A DNA stretch of 64,000 nt, from positions 124,001 to 188,000 of the forward strand of contig NZ_AMPO01000002.1 of the NCBI RefSeq assembly GCF_000302455.1. Reading direction: 5' to 3'. This document shows, piece by piece, positions 55,607 through 64,000 of the stretch. The notes below the pieces were generated by a model that saw nothing but the letters and a program-made list of their open reading frames with translations, was not told where the DNA came from and did not search any database. The position numbers and the translations under genes were made by a program. Numbering within the stretch: the first letter of the stretch is position 1; each line of letters begins with the position of its first letter. Origin of the DNA: Methanobacterium formicicum DSM 3637 (GTDB taxonomy: Archaea; Methanobacteriota; Methanobacteria; Methanobacteriales; Methanobacteriaceae).

Positions 55607-55835
55607 GAAAAAAACTCCTGTAAATTGGATATAAAGCTAATATTCCTATCTATTCTTAATGTTATATCCTTTTTTCCCTGGATTTTATATAGTGTATAGA
55701 TTTATTCTATCTATAAATAATATTTTCATGTTAATATTTTATTTACGGTATTTACAGTTTTTTTAATGAATAATAAGTTATTTGCTGTATTTAATGGTAA
55801 ATGGAGTTTTTTTGGTATAAATTTAAAAAAAATCA

Positions 55836-56066
55836 TTAAATCTTTGAAAAAGTAACATGAACCTCTAAATTATCCCCTTCAGCAGTAACCCTGAATTCTT
55901 TTGTACCTCCATATAACTGGTTACCATTTACAGACCACATCTGCACCTGGTATCCAGGTTCTGGTTTAGCATGAAGATAAACATGACTGGATTTTTCTAC
56001 TATAATTTCTCCTTCTGGACTGATTTTACCGTTATCCCCCGCACTTATTGACACCTGACAAGTCAT
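55836..56066 (-). CDS. Small beta-rich protein, divergent InlB B-repeat type
   Basis: 76 residues. VSISAGDNGKISPEGEIIVEKSS, then GYQVQMWSVNG and VHVTF follow the pattern of Flg_new_2/InlB B-repeat modules (GNGTVSPSG, W-x-VNG), normally found in series in surface proteins. Here it is a single module without a signal peptide. ATG 56066 is chosen because GGGGTGA lies 6 bases upstream; an upstream in-frame GTG (56075) is part of that signal. Confidence 0.65.
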   Translation of the reverse strand: MTCQVSISAGDNGKISPEGEIIVEKSSHVYLHAKPEPGYQVQMWSVNGNQLYGGTKEFRVTAEGDNLEVHVTFSKI

Positions 56067-56366
56067 ACCATTCACCCCATTATGAATATGAGTATTAATA
56101 ATTAAAATTATGAATGTTATAAATTTTTCCTGTCATTGATGGTTACTAATATTATTCCGATACATTATGAATATTCTGATATTATAATAATTTATATAAA
56201 AATTTAGTAAAATTAAATAATTTCTTTACTTGTTAAACAGGTATTAAATCTGAAAATCATTGAAGTATTTTCCTGTGGTTTAATTAGTATAGTGGTTGCA
56301 GATTTAATAGTCACATCTTTGTACCTTAAGGATCCTTGAAGGTAACTATCATTAAATGGTGTGGCT

Positions 56367-56552
56367 ATGGTGGGAAGGTATCATTATGATCAGTGCGGGG
56401 GGACTGATGATACCAGAGCATCCATTTTTGCTTGGTTTAAATATTATGGAGAAACTAATTTCCATCAATTAGATCAGTCAAAACCCTACTCGTTCACTAT
56501 CTGGAAAAATTTACCGATAAATAAATGCTTTTACAGTATAATAATTATTTAA
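56367..56552 (+). CDS. Doubtful 61-residue ORF
   Basis: MVGRYHYDQCGGTDDTRASI and onward, with GGTG 5 bases before the ATG. The first half has plausible composition; the end (NKCFYSIIII) looks like translated spacer. It lies in a 712-bp gap (56067-56778) with no other feature. It could be a small gene or a degraded remnant. Confidence 0.25.
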   Translation: MVGRYHYDQCGGTDDTRASIFAWFKYYGETNFHQLDQSKPYSFTIWKNLPINKCFYSIIII

Positions 56553-56778
56553 ATGATGAATTTTTCAACTTGCGCTCAACTTAATTGCATATTCTAAAAT
56601 CAGGCTATCAAATATGGACCTATTTAATCAGGGGCCAATTTACTTAAGAAATAATTTATAAGATTTATAGTAACATTGTTAATCTAAAAATAAAAATAAT
56701 TAATGAAAAAATAAAACAAGGTATTATAATCTTTTACTTAACTCAATGATGATTCTGGTAAATTTTTAGTTCAGGTCA

Positions 56779-57528
56779 TTAAGGGTGCTGGTTTCTATGT
56801 TCAAGGTGGCCACCACATTCACATTCATCAGAGAAGTCTTCTGGTGATTCCCCTTTTTGAAGTTCATAGTATCCCCCACACTTATCACAGACCAGAAAAT
56901 GTTGTTCTTTCTTTTTAGGTTTGATAAGACTATTTGAACTGTTTTTAGAGGATGATTTATCCAGGAAACCTCCTAAATCTTTCATCAAGCCCCTTCCAGT
57001 TTTTTCCACATCTTTCATCAATCCGAAACCAGTTTCTTTAAGGTCTTCCATGGGGTCGTTCCGGTTTTTAACGGTTCTGTTAGGGGGAATACTGGTTGAA
57101 GGAATTTCAGTTTGAATGTTCCCGGTTTGAACGCTGGTTGTTGGTGTATCACCTTTATATTCATAGATATTTGTACCGCATTCTGTGCAGAATTTAGTTC
57201 CAGGTTCAATGATAGCGGTGCATTTAGGACAATTAGTGATTGGTTCTGTTTTAGCCCCGCACTCAGTACAGAACTTGTCATCTGGTGTCAGTTCTGCATT
57301 ACACTGGGGACAGTTAACTGCAGTTTTAACACTTTCAGTTTTCTGGATTGTATTTTCCAAAGGTTCCTGTGGAATATTTTCAATCTCTGAGACTGTTTCT
57401 GCAACAGTTGATGGTGTTTTTTCCTCTGCAGGTGTTTCTCCAACTGGTTTACCACACTCAGTACAGAATTTTGATCCTGGTTGAATTTGAGCATTGCATG
57501 CACTACAAACTTCTAGTGAATTTACCAT
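56779..57528 (-). CDS. Multi-zinc-ribbon protein
   Basis: 249 residues. Three double-zinc-ribbon halves occur in the first 120 residues (CSACNAQIQPGSKFCTECG, CPQCNAELTPDDKFCTECG, CPKCTAIIEPGTKFCTECG), then a polar linker with a short repeat (GFGLMKDVEKTGRGLMKDL), and a C-terminal ribbon CDKCGGYYELQKGESPEDF ... CECGG that is nearly that of 43128-44186. No membrane helix. GAGGGG lies 7 bases before ATG 57528. Probably a protein- or nucleic-acid-binding scaffold; function unknown. Confidence 0.8.
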   Translation of the reverse strand: MVNSLEVCSACNAQIQPGSKFCTECGKPVGETPAEEKTPSTVAETVSEIENIPQEPLENTIQKTESVKTAVNCPQCNAELTPDDKFCTECGAKTEPITNCPKCTAIIEPGTKFCTECGTNIYEYKGDTPTTSVQTGNIQTEIPSTSIPPNRTVKNRNDPMEDLKETGFGLMKDVEKTGRGLMKDLGGFLDKSSSKNSSNSLIKPKKKEQHFLVCDKCGGYYELQKGESPEDFSDECECGGHLEHRNQHP

Positions 57529-57692
57529 AATAAAACCCCTCATTTATTCAATATTTTATTTTAAATAAATCTATATTCTACATTAGTTTAATTAATCTAA
57601 ATATATATCTTTAAACTACTTGTTATCTTAAATATCAGATTCCTTTTAATTTTAAAATTCTTAATTTAAGACTGTACCCTATTGAGTATTAA

Positions 57693-58232
57693 CTAATTTA
57701 GCATATTACCTTTAATACGTATTGATCCCACCACTACATTCATGGCAGGTTCTACCTTGGAATAATAGTTATCTTCCGGCACTTCACTGGAACTTATAAT
57801 ATAAGTCTGATTATCTTTTGAAAAAACCACCAGCGAGGATATGTAATCTGGACCCACCCGGAGAGAGTCATTTTGTGCAGTATTTTTATAAACCAGTTTT
57901 TCGCCCTGTTGACCATCAACTTTCACAGATTCCCTTTTAAGCACCTGAAAACTGGGATACTTAACAGGATAATTATTGATATACCATTCTATAATTTTTG
58001 AAGTATCACTGTCGCTGCTTTGTATGGAAATAATGTTGCTGGATGAATTTTGGGGTTTTAAACTGACAATAGCATCACTGGAGTTTGAATTATCTACAGT
58101 CCAGTTTTCGGGAATTTTAAAACTTAAAATACTGTTTTCATAATCTCCTTCCAGGGAGGTACAGCCGGAAATAACAACTATGAATAAGGAAATCACCAGC
58201 ATCATGATTAAAATGATTTTTTCAGAAGACAT
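57693..58232 (-). CDS. PsbP-like lipoprotein
   Basis: 179 residues. Signal peptide KIILIMMLVISLFIVVI with lipobox SGC, then LSFKIPENWTVDNSNSS, the PsbP-like strand motif, many N-x-S/T sequons, and a C-terminal strand VVVGSIRIKG. AAGGA lies 8 bases before the ATG. It is the third member of this group in the window and the clearest lipoprotein. Role unknown. Confidence 0.75.
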   Translation of the reverse strand: MSSEKIILIMMLVISLFIVVISGCTSLEGDYENSILSFKIPENWTVDNSNSSDAIVSLKPQNSSSNIISIQSSDSDTSKIIEWYINNYPVKYPSFQVLKRESVKVDGQQGEKLVYKNTAQNDSLRVGPDYISSLVVFSKDNQTYIISSSEVPEDNYYSKVEPAMNVVVGSIRIKGNMLN

Positions 58233-58668
58233 GAGATTTTCCTTGATTTGATTATTTTTCTTCTTTGATTAATTCAAATCCCTTTTTTTATCCAATCTCT
58301 TTTTATATCCAATCTCTTTTGCATAACCAATCTTATTTTTATGTCCTTTCAATTTTTATATCTGTCATTTTATTTTATTTCTATCCTCATGATTAAAATT
58401 ATTGAGAGAGTAAAGTGTGGTTAATATGATTTAATACCAGAAAAAATCAGAAAGAATACTTAAAATCGCTATATTTAGTTAATAAAATGATAAATATTGA
58501 ATCTATAAAATGAATAAATAATGTTTGATAAATCATCCTCAGAGAATGTTAAGGTTAGGATTATCAGTTAAAAAAAGTAGTTTAAATATGGAATATTAGG
58601 TTTGATAGTCCATATTATTCTATTTAATCGGTAATTAAATTATTTATTTCTATTTAACCCATAATTGT
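58233..58668. other. Intergenic region, AT-rich
   Basis: 436 bp. Near its left end ATCCAATCTCTTTTTAT-like strings recur three times (58290-58340), directly upstream of the lipoprotein start. No gene is supported. Confidence 0.3.
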
Positions 58669-58953
58669 CTATTTAGCAGGATTTATTAAGACAGTTACTG
58701 GTTTTTTACTGTGAGAACTCCCTTTAAGTACCAGATAGAAGGATCTATTCTCTTTAATTCTTTCTAATCTCAATGGACTCAGCAGAGTATGGAAAGATTC
58801 CCCAACATCCTTCAGTTCTATTCCTTTATTTTTTAGTAATGGCATAATATACTTATTTAAAACTGTCTGCTGCTGTTTCCCAAGTAACTGGGGTTGTAAA
58901 GTCATTTTATAAGGTATAGTATGTATTTGAGATTCAATTATATGTTCATTCAT
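58669..58953 (-). CDS. Hypothetical protein
   Basis: 94 residues: a helical N-terminal half (LLGKQQQTVLNKYIMPLLKN) and a strand-rich second half (SFYLVLKGSS, PVTVLINPA). GGAGG lies 8 bases before the ATG, which supports translation. No known family, signal peptide or membrane segment is recognised. Confidence 0.6.
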   Translation of the reverse strand: MNEHIIESQIHTIPYKMTLQPQLLGKQQQTVLNKYIMPLLKNKGIELKDVGESFHTLLSPLRLERIKENRSFYLVLKGSSHSKKPVTVLINPAK

Positions 58954-59302
58954 GTATTATGCCTCCAAAATTTAAAATAAATTGTTCCTTAATCTAAGGT
59001 AAGTTGTAAAACAAATTAAATAATCAAATAATTCTCCTAAAAAACCTATTTTTAAAAATGAACTCATTTTAAAAATAACTTGCACCTGGAGAAATGAAAA
59101 AATATTTATTTCACGAGTTATATTTATTGGTCGATGTGGTTAATTAAACCTTCGTTCATATAATCCAACATCACTAACACATTTTTAAATAATAAATTGC
59201 ACTGTAATTGATTTTGATGAATTAATATTTGTTATTTAGATAAACCAGATTTTATTATGGGTTTAATAACATTTTTAGCATGAAATTTTATTTTAAAATT
59301 AT
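58954..59302. other. Intergenic region, AT-rich
   Basis: 349 bp between two minus-strand genes. No repeat, hairpin or gene that I can support. Confidence 0.3.
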
Positions 59303-59959
59303 TTAAAAATATCCATCGGTAAACCGTATTCTCACCCAGTCTTCTCCCCTGCTGGTTAAATATCCACCCAGTGCAATGAGGTATAGTAAAACTGGGTAAA
59401 CTATGAATCGTTCCGCACCCCCGATGGTTAGATAGTTGATTAGTGGGTTACCTATTCCCCATACCAGACCACAGATGATAATCATTAGGGCTGTGAAACC
59501 TACCACCAGGGACACAATTACCATGGGAATGTTTAAACCCAGGCGATATGAAAATATCACTGCTAAACTCCCAAAAATGAAGGTTAAACTGGTAAATAAT
59601 ATATGGAGGCTACCGGTGTAACTGGGAAAGACACCTATGCCTATTGCACATAAGGAGGATATGGCAAGACATGCTGAGAAAAGCCTGCAACCTCCACTTT
59701 TTAATATAAAATAAACACTGATTAAGGTCAAAACTCCCAGAAGTATCACACTGATGTTGAAGACGGTGGCAGAAGGTTCCACTGGAGGAACAGTACCTGC
59801 CAGGTGGCTGAGGGTGTTGGTGGTTGTGTATCCTGGAAACTGGGTTTCTGCTAGGTTAACTGCCATGAAAAACTGCAAAGCACCAACCAGCATAATTATA
59901 CCTGCAATCCGGTAGTAATCCTTATCCGGACGAAATATACTGCCTCTTTGTATTTTCAT
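59303..59959 (-). CDS. DUF998-like membrane protein
   Basis: 218 residues with six hydrophobic helices. The N-terminal 'AGIIMLVGALQFFMAVNLAE' followed by TTTNTLSHLAGT matches the DUF998 pattern (Y-x2-x-N-x-S-L). The last ~15 residues are polar. GGAGGGG lies 8 bases before the ATG. The function of this family is not known. It is divergent from the MFS exporter gene across a repeat-rich spacer. Confidence 0.8.
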   Translation of the reverse strand: MKIQRGSIFRPDKDYYRIAGIIMLVGALQFFMAVNLAETQFPGYTTTNTLSHLAGTVPPVEPSATVFNISVILLGVLTLISVYFILKSGGCRLFSACLAISSLCAIGIGVFPSYTGSLHILFTSLTFIFGSLAVIFSYRLGLNIPMVIVSLVVGFTALMIIICGLVWGIGNPLINYLTIGGAERFIVYPVLLYLIALGGYLTSRGEDWVRIRFTDGYF

Positions 59960-60042
59960 TAAATTGCCCCTCCCTAGTGATTAATATTTAATAGGATGTG
60001 TACCCTGTACAATTTGTTCCCCTACCAGATTTAGCTACCTCG

Positions 60043-60180
60043 CTAGAATATCTAACGCTAGAATATCTAAATCTCTAGATTATTTAACTCTAGATTAGCT
60101 ATATCTTTAGATTATCTAATGCTTGATATTTAATCTCTAGATTGGGTTAACTTACCAGATTGGGCAGCTAAATTATTTTC
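60043..60180. repeat. Degenerate 15-17-bp tandem repeats
   Basis: CGCTAGAATATCTAA occurs twice head to tail (60043-60057, 60058-60072), followed by about six looser versions of ATCTCTAGATTATTTAA up to about 60180. Several contain the palindrome TCTAGA. The array lies in the divergent spacer between the DUF998 gene and the MFS gene. Confidence 0.6.
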
Positions 60181-60278
60181 TAAATTATATTATGTTATTT
60201 CTGTTTATTAAAATATGATTCAATTAACTGTATTCTGAGCTAACTTCTGAAAATATAAATAAAATTGAAACAATAATA

Positions 60279-60364
60279 TTCAGTGAAGGAGTAATTTCAT
60301 TTCAGTGAGGAAATTAATTTCATTTAATGAGAGAGCATTAATTTCATTCAGTGAGTAATTTCAT
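60279..60364. repeat. Four tandem 17-24-bp repeats before the MFS gene
   Basis: TTCAGTGAgg...AATTTCAT units lie at 60279-60300, 60301-60323, 60324-60347 (TTAATGAG variant) and 60348-60364 (shortened). The array ends 44 bp before the start codon, where a transcription factor or core promoter would act. Confidence 0.7.
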
Positions 60365-60407
60365 TTTTTAAAAAACTTTTTTTAAGTTTAAAATTAAAAC
60401 GGTGTTT

Positions 60408-61775
60408 ATGGAAGATCAGGGTAAAAATCGTATACTTATTCTCCTCTTTGTGGGTGTGTTCATGGGTTCCCTTGATATCGGGATCGTGGGCCCGGCACTC
60501 CCTAGTATTCAATCATTTTTCACAGTGGATGACAGACTCCTTTCCTGGGTGTTCACCATTTACATACTATTCTTCATGCTGGGAACACCGGTCATGGCCA
60601 AATTATCCGATATATATGGTAGGAAAGCTATTTACATCCTGGACATCCTCTTATTTACCATTGGTTCTATTGTAACCATAACTTCATTCTCATTTGAAAT
60701 GCTCCTAGTTGGGAGGGCTATTCAGGGTCTGGGTGCTGGTGGAATATTCCCGGTGGCCAATGCCTTTATTGGAGATATATTCCCTCCTGAAAAACGGGGA
60801 GGTGCCCTGGGAATCCTCAGCTCAGTGTGGGGTTGGTCCAGTGTAATGGGGCCCCTGCTGGGAGGCCTACTCCTGCAGTATGGTTGGCAGTGGCTGTTCA
60901 TCATCAACTTACCCATAACCATCGCTGTAATACTGGGAAGTTTCTACATCCTTCCCAGTGGTGAGAGAAACCATGAAATCACCTTTGACTGGAGAGGTAT
61001 AATTGTACTGGGTGTTCTGGTGACATTCCTGGCCTATGGTATCAACCAGATTGACACCAACCATTTCACCAGCAGCATCATGTCACAGGATGTCCTGCCC
61101 TATCTGGTTTTAAGTGTGGTGCTGCTTCCATTACTCTGGAAGATTGAAAAAAATGCCACCAATCCATTAATCCAGGTTGATCTTTTCAGGAGCAGGGAAG
61201 TTAGACTGGTTAACAGTATAATGGTTGGTACTGGATTGGTACAGGCTTCTACTGTTTTCATTCCTGCCTTTGTAATCACTGCATTAACCTTCTCATCACA
61301 GGCCGCCAGTTTCATGTTAGTACCACTGGTCCTGACCATGGCACTGGGTGCTCCAGTTATTGGCCGACTCCTGGATAATTACGGTTCCAGGAATATTATG
61401 CTTATTGGGTCTATAGCAATGGCAGTTGGACTTTTCACAGCCAGTATATTCGCCGAAACATTTTACATATTAATATTAGCCAGTATCCTGATTGGTGTGG
61501 GTATGAGCACCACCATAGGCTCTCCACCCCGTTACATAATGCTGGTGGAAAGCCCACCCTCTGAAAGAGCATCAGGACAGGCCCTCTTAAATATCATAAC
61601 CAGTGTAGGGCAGCTGGTAGGAGGAGCACTAGTGGGAGCATTCATTGGATCCTATGCTGGGGAACTGGTTGGATACCAGTATGCATACATCTTTATAGGG
61701 GTTGTGGCTATTGTAATGACCCTAATTGCTGCAGGGCTTAAAAGTAAGGCTGAACAGGTTAAGAGTGCTTATTAA
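60408..61775 (+). CDS. MFS multidrug exporter, DHA2 (14-helix) family
   Basis: 455 residues. 'FVGVFMGSLDIGIVGPALPSI' is helix 1 with the DHA2 motif D1; KLSDIYGRKAIY is the loop 2-3 motif A; 'GRAIQGLGAGGIFPVANAFI' motif B; WGWSSVMGPLLGGLL motif C. About 14 hydrophobic segments are present, though it is a little shorter than EmrB/QacA. It would use proton antiport to export small molecules. ATG 60408 is chosen over GTG 60402. A repeat array lies directly upstream, suggesting regulated expression. Confidence 0.88.
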   Translation: MEDQGKNRILILLFVGVFMGSLDIGIVGPALPSIQSFFTVDDRLLSWVFTIYILFFMLGTPVMAKLSDIYGRKAIYILDILLFTIGSIVTITSFSFEMLLVGRAIQGLGAGGIFPVANAFIGDIFPPEKRGGALGILSSVWGWSSVMGPLLGGLLLQYGWQWLFIINLPITIAVILGSFYILPSGERNHEITFDWRGIIVLGVLVTFLAYGINQIDTNHFTSSIMSQDVLPYLVLSVVLLPLLWKIEKNATNPLIQVDLFRSREVRLVNSIMVGTGLVQASTVFIPAFVITALTFSSQAASFMLVPLVLTMALGAPVIGRLLDNYGSRNIMLIGSIAMAVGLFTASIFAETFYILILASILIGVGMSTTIGSPPRYIMLVESPPSERASGQALLNIITSVGQLVGGALVGAFIGSYAGELVGYQYAYIFIGVVAIVMTLIAAGLKSKAEQVKSAY

Positions 61776-62014
61776 AGTTTATTTTAGCACTATATTCTTA
61801 CGTATGAGGCTGTTAACAATTAAAATAGAAACTTTTCAAAATTTAAAAAGAATACTGTAATGAGTAAAATCCATTTTTATCTTTTCTTGTTAGTTTTCAA
61901 ATAAAATAAAGGCAGTTAATGGAGATGGTAAATGATTAGTTTATAGGTTGCAATTTTTTGTTTTTGGATTGTAAATTTTGAGTGCTTTAACTAATCATGA
62001 TCAAGATATAAAAT

Positions 62015-62698
62015 TTATTGGAAATCAACAGATGGCTTCAACCGGTGCAGTTGGTCCAGGGCAGTTTTGTAGGCATTTTCAGTTATCTTACCATCATCCA
62101 TGGATGATTTCAGTTCAAAAGCAATGTTCTTCACAGTTATCCTGTCACCTTTGTTGCGCAGATGTGAGTAAGCCATTAGGATTATGGGGTCTTCCTGTGC
62201 CAGATCATAAATAGTTGCCGGGCTTTGTTCTTTAGATTCGGTTTTAACCATGGCATCTTTAACCATTAAATTAACGGTTTTGGCATCAGAATTAACCGAG
62301 GAAACTGCTTCTAGTGTGATGCTTGAAATGTGCTGATTAACTGTTTTCCTGAACCTGCTGAAATTCACAGAATAATTTTCCTGCCAGTTTAAGGGCGTTT
62401 TATTCACCACATGGTTCAGGCTATCAATGAAGGTATAAAACAGGCCACCATTTTCACCATAGATATTATCAGTTTCTGGATAATATGGGGTTACAAATTC
62501 ACAGACCCACTTATTGAGTTTTTTCTTATCGGTTATTATAACATAGAACTCTGCAACTTCCCTTTTACCCATGGGACTTTTTTGAAACTCTCCAATTACA
62601 ATTTCACCACTTATCTGGTCACCAGACTCCAGTTCATTTAAGAACTTGGTCTCGTAATTTTCCATATTTTTACTATCAGTCAAACCAAAATCCAACAT
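62015..62698 (-). CDS. Hypothetical protein
   Basis: 227 residues. A beta-rich N-terminal part (SGDQISGEIVIGEFQKSP, AEFYVIITDKKKLNKWVCEF) suggests an OB-like fold; the C-terminal half is helical (IYDLAQEDPIILMAYSHLRN, VKNIAFELKSSMDDGKITE), resembling a small winged-helix. No known family is recognised. GGTGTGAT lies 4 bases before the ATG. Soluble. Confidence 0.7.
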   Translation of the reverse strand: MLDFGLTDSKNMENYETKFLNELESGDQISGEIVIGEFQKSPMGKREVAEFYVIITDKKKLNKWVCEFVTPYYPETDNIYGENGGLFYTFIDSLNHVVNKTPLNWQENYSVNFSRFRKTVNQHISSITLEAVSSVNSDAKTVNLMVKDAMVKTESKEQSPATIYDLAQEDPIILMAYSHLRNKGDRITVKNIAFELKSSMDDGKITENAYKTALDQLHRLKPSVDFQ

Positions 62699-62949
62699 CT
62701 AATCACACCCCTGTTAATTGTGATTATTTTTTCAATTACTAAATGGACACTCTTTAAATTCTTAACTAATATCACTTTATTTTCTATTATTCCTTTAATT
62801 CTTAATGAATAATTTTATTTTAATTCTTTTTTGCTTTAATTCTTTGAATAATCTTTAATCCGTAAATGGATCTTTTATCCGTAAATGGCTATATTTTTTT
62901 AATATCATTAATTTCATAAGGAGGATTTTAGTATAATAAATTTTATTAT

Positions 62950-63423
62950 TTACTCTTCATTTTTGTCCGGTTTGTTCTTTATTCCCAGAATATCCCAGGT
63001 TTTGAGTATCTTCTTTATACCGTGTTCAGTACTCAGCACCCTGCCCAGCATGGTACCAGCAGTGAGGCTGAAGATCAAACCCAGTAAGGGAGTACCCTGG
63101 ATCCAGTAAGAAAGATAATGGGTTCTGGTGAATACAAAAACCAGGTAACAGACCAGGATCACCCCTCCAATCCAGTCGATCCTGCCAATAACCTGGTTGG
63201 TGTCTTCATCCCAGTTCAGGCGGTACATACGGCTAACCAGTGTCCCAATTCCCAGGCCAATGAGTATTCCTCCTGCAGCCCAGGCAATGGTGTAGGCGCC
63301 CTGAAGGACTTCAAATATTATCACCAGCAACATAACCAGCATTACCACAGTGTAAATCCGGATTCTACGGACCAGTCGCGGATCCAAATGGCTGATCACT
63401 GTTGATTTATCACTTTTTTCCAT
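62950..63423 (-). CDS. Hypothetical four-helix membrane protein
   Basis: 157 residues with four hydrophobic helices (about 24-44, 48-64, 84-100 and 108-130); GGILIGLGIGTLVSRMYR and 'LTAGTMLGRVLSTEHGIKK' are related Gly-rich halves, hinting at an internal duplication. N- and C-termini are charged and cytoplasmic by the positive-inside rule. GGGGT lies 5 bases before ATG. No known function is recognised. Confidence 0.7.
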   Translation of the reverse strand: MEKSDKSTVISHLDPRLVRRIRIYTVVMLVMLLVIIFEVLQGAYTIAWAAGGILIGLGIGTLVSRMYRLNWDEDTNQVIGRIDWIGGVILVCYLVFVFTRTHYLSYWIQGTPLLGLIFSLTAGTMLGRVLSTEHGIKKILKTWDILGIKNKPDKNEE

Positions 63424-63444
63424 CTTTTACCCCTACTATTATAA

Positions 63445-63783
63445 TTAATCACCCATTAAAGAGTTGTAACTCATTTTAATATATGGTAATAGTTGCATTA
63501 ATTCTGCTTCACTGGTCACTGTAATTTTTGTCCATTTTTTAACCGTCCTCTTCCCTGCCTGGAAATAGAGAGTGTTGGTCAGTTTCTGGAGACCTTTTAG
63601 TTCGTCGGGTTTTAATTGAGTGATAACTATTCCATTGGTTACTAAGAAGACGAATATCTTCTCATCTACCATATAACAGGGACAGCCAAACATTTTTTTC
63701 GTGGAAACATCAGGCCAATCCATGATTTCCTTTTCTAATTGAAGACGAAGTTTTCCGGAAATAATTTCATCATAGTATTTCAT
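63445..63783 (-). CDS. TfoX N-terminal-domain-like protein
   Basis: 112 residues. 'STKKMFGCPCYMVDEKIFVF' and KKWTKITV follow the TfoX_N pattern (K-x-MFG-x3-Y, W), a small alpha/beta domain also found alone in many archaea, where its role is unknown. ATG 63783 gives the expected short N-terminus; an upstream in-frame start at 63840 adds 19 unlikely residues. Shine-Dalgarno is weak (TTGGT). Confidence 0.72.
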   Translation of the reverse strand: MKYYDEIISGKLRLQLEKEIMDWPDVSTKKMFGCPCYMVDEKIFVFLVTNGIVITQLKPDELKGLQKLTNTLYFQAGKRTVKKWTKITVTSEAELMQLLPYIKMSYNSLMGD

Positions 63784-64000
63784 ACTAATACCAACAGTAA
63801 GCGCTTCATTCCTGTAACAATAATTCCAAACTAAATACATCTATTTCCAAATTAGCATAGTCTAATGGAACCATAAATAATTCTCAGAAATTAACAACAA
63901 AATCTTTTTCATCATTAATGATGGATTTTCAGCTATTAATCTCCCTTTTTAAAATTTCTATAGATAATTATGGATTTTTATATTAATAAAACAAATCTTC

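Noticed and set aside
56275..56345. tRNA-like string (TTTAATTAGTATAGTGGTTGCAG) resembling a D-arm
   Set aside because: No matching acceptor stem, anticodon arm or GTTCRA T-loop follows at the right distance.

Overview
The window is a chromosomal segment of a methanogenic archaeon of the order Methanobacteriales, most like a mesophilic Methanobacterium. Evidence: AtwA (component A2 of the methyl-coenzyme M reductase system), MfnB of methanofuran synthesis, archaeal TgtA, archaeal NAC, NadM, CbiT, LL-diaminopimelate aminotransferase, a pseudomurein-binding-repeat protein, BRE/TATA-type promoters, AT-rich spacers and Shine-Dalgarno sequences of the GGAGGTGAT type. Many genes appear to start with TTG or GTG. 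I saw no rRNA, tRNA, CRISPR array or insertion sequence.

Layout. 1-15 kb is housekeeping metabolism: universal stress protein, flavoprotein, atwA, nadM-moaE, an HD phosphohydrolase, ubiX-cbiT, mobA, guaB, mfnB and a LUD/CCG iron-sulfur pair. 15-28 kb is a surface-glycan region with eight glycosyltransferase genes (one frameshifted), a flippase and a methyltransferase, including duplicated, converted and decayed copies. 29-36 kb holds an MnmC-like methyltransferase and then a tightly packed operon: tgtA, nac, a calcineurin-like phosphoesterase, a NYN-domain nuclease and a membrane protein with tandem palm domains carrying GGDD. 36-46 kb holds argJ, rmlD, dapL, a MurD-like ligase and an RNase J-like protein. 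46-64 kb is accessory: a YhaM-like protein, zinc ribbons, several PsbP-like or lipobox proteins, two paralogous secreted proteins with a peptidoglycan-binding domain and a Cys-His-Asp domain, a HEPN protein, an MFS exporter and small hypotheticals.

Most notable are: (1) the phosphoesterase / NYN nuclease / GGDD palm-protein operon, which has the parts of a nucleotide second-messenger circuit; (2) the two secreted paralogs, whose only well-placed start codon in one case (and best-spaced in both) is ATT, behind a hairpin that directly abuts a GGAGG ribosome-binding site and differs in sequence but not in position between the copies; (3) an unusual density of short tandem-repeat arrays, mostly intergenic, one inside an enzyme gene (PSKDN x7) and one made of three perfect 18-bp dyad units; (4) tandem duplications of ribosome-binding regions in front of two genes; (5) a glycosyltransferase duplicate with a one-base frameshift in an A8 tract. 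All functional statements rest on motif recognition by eye; no database search was run.
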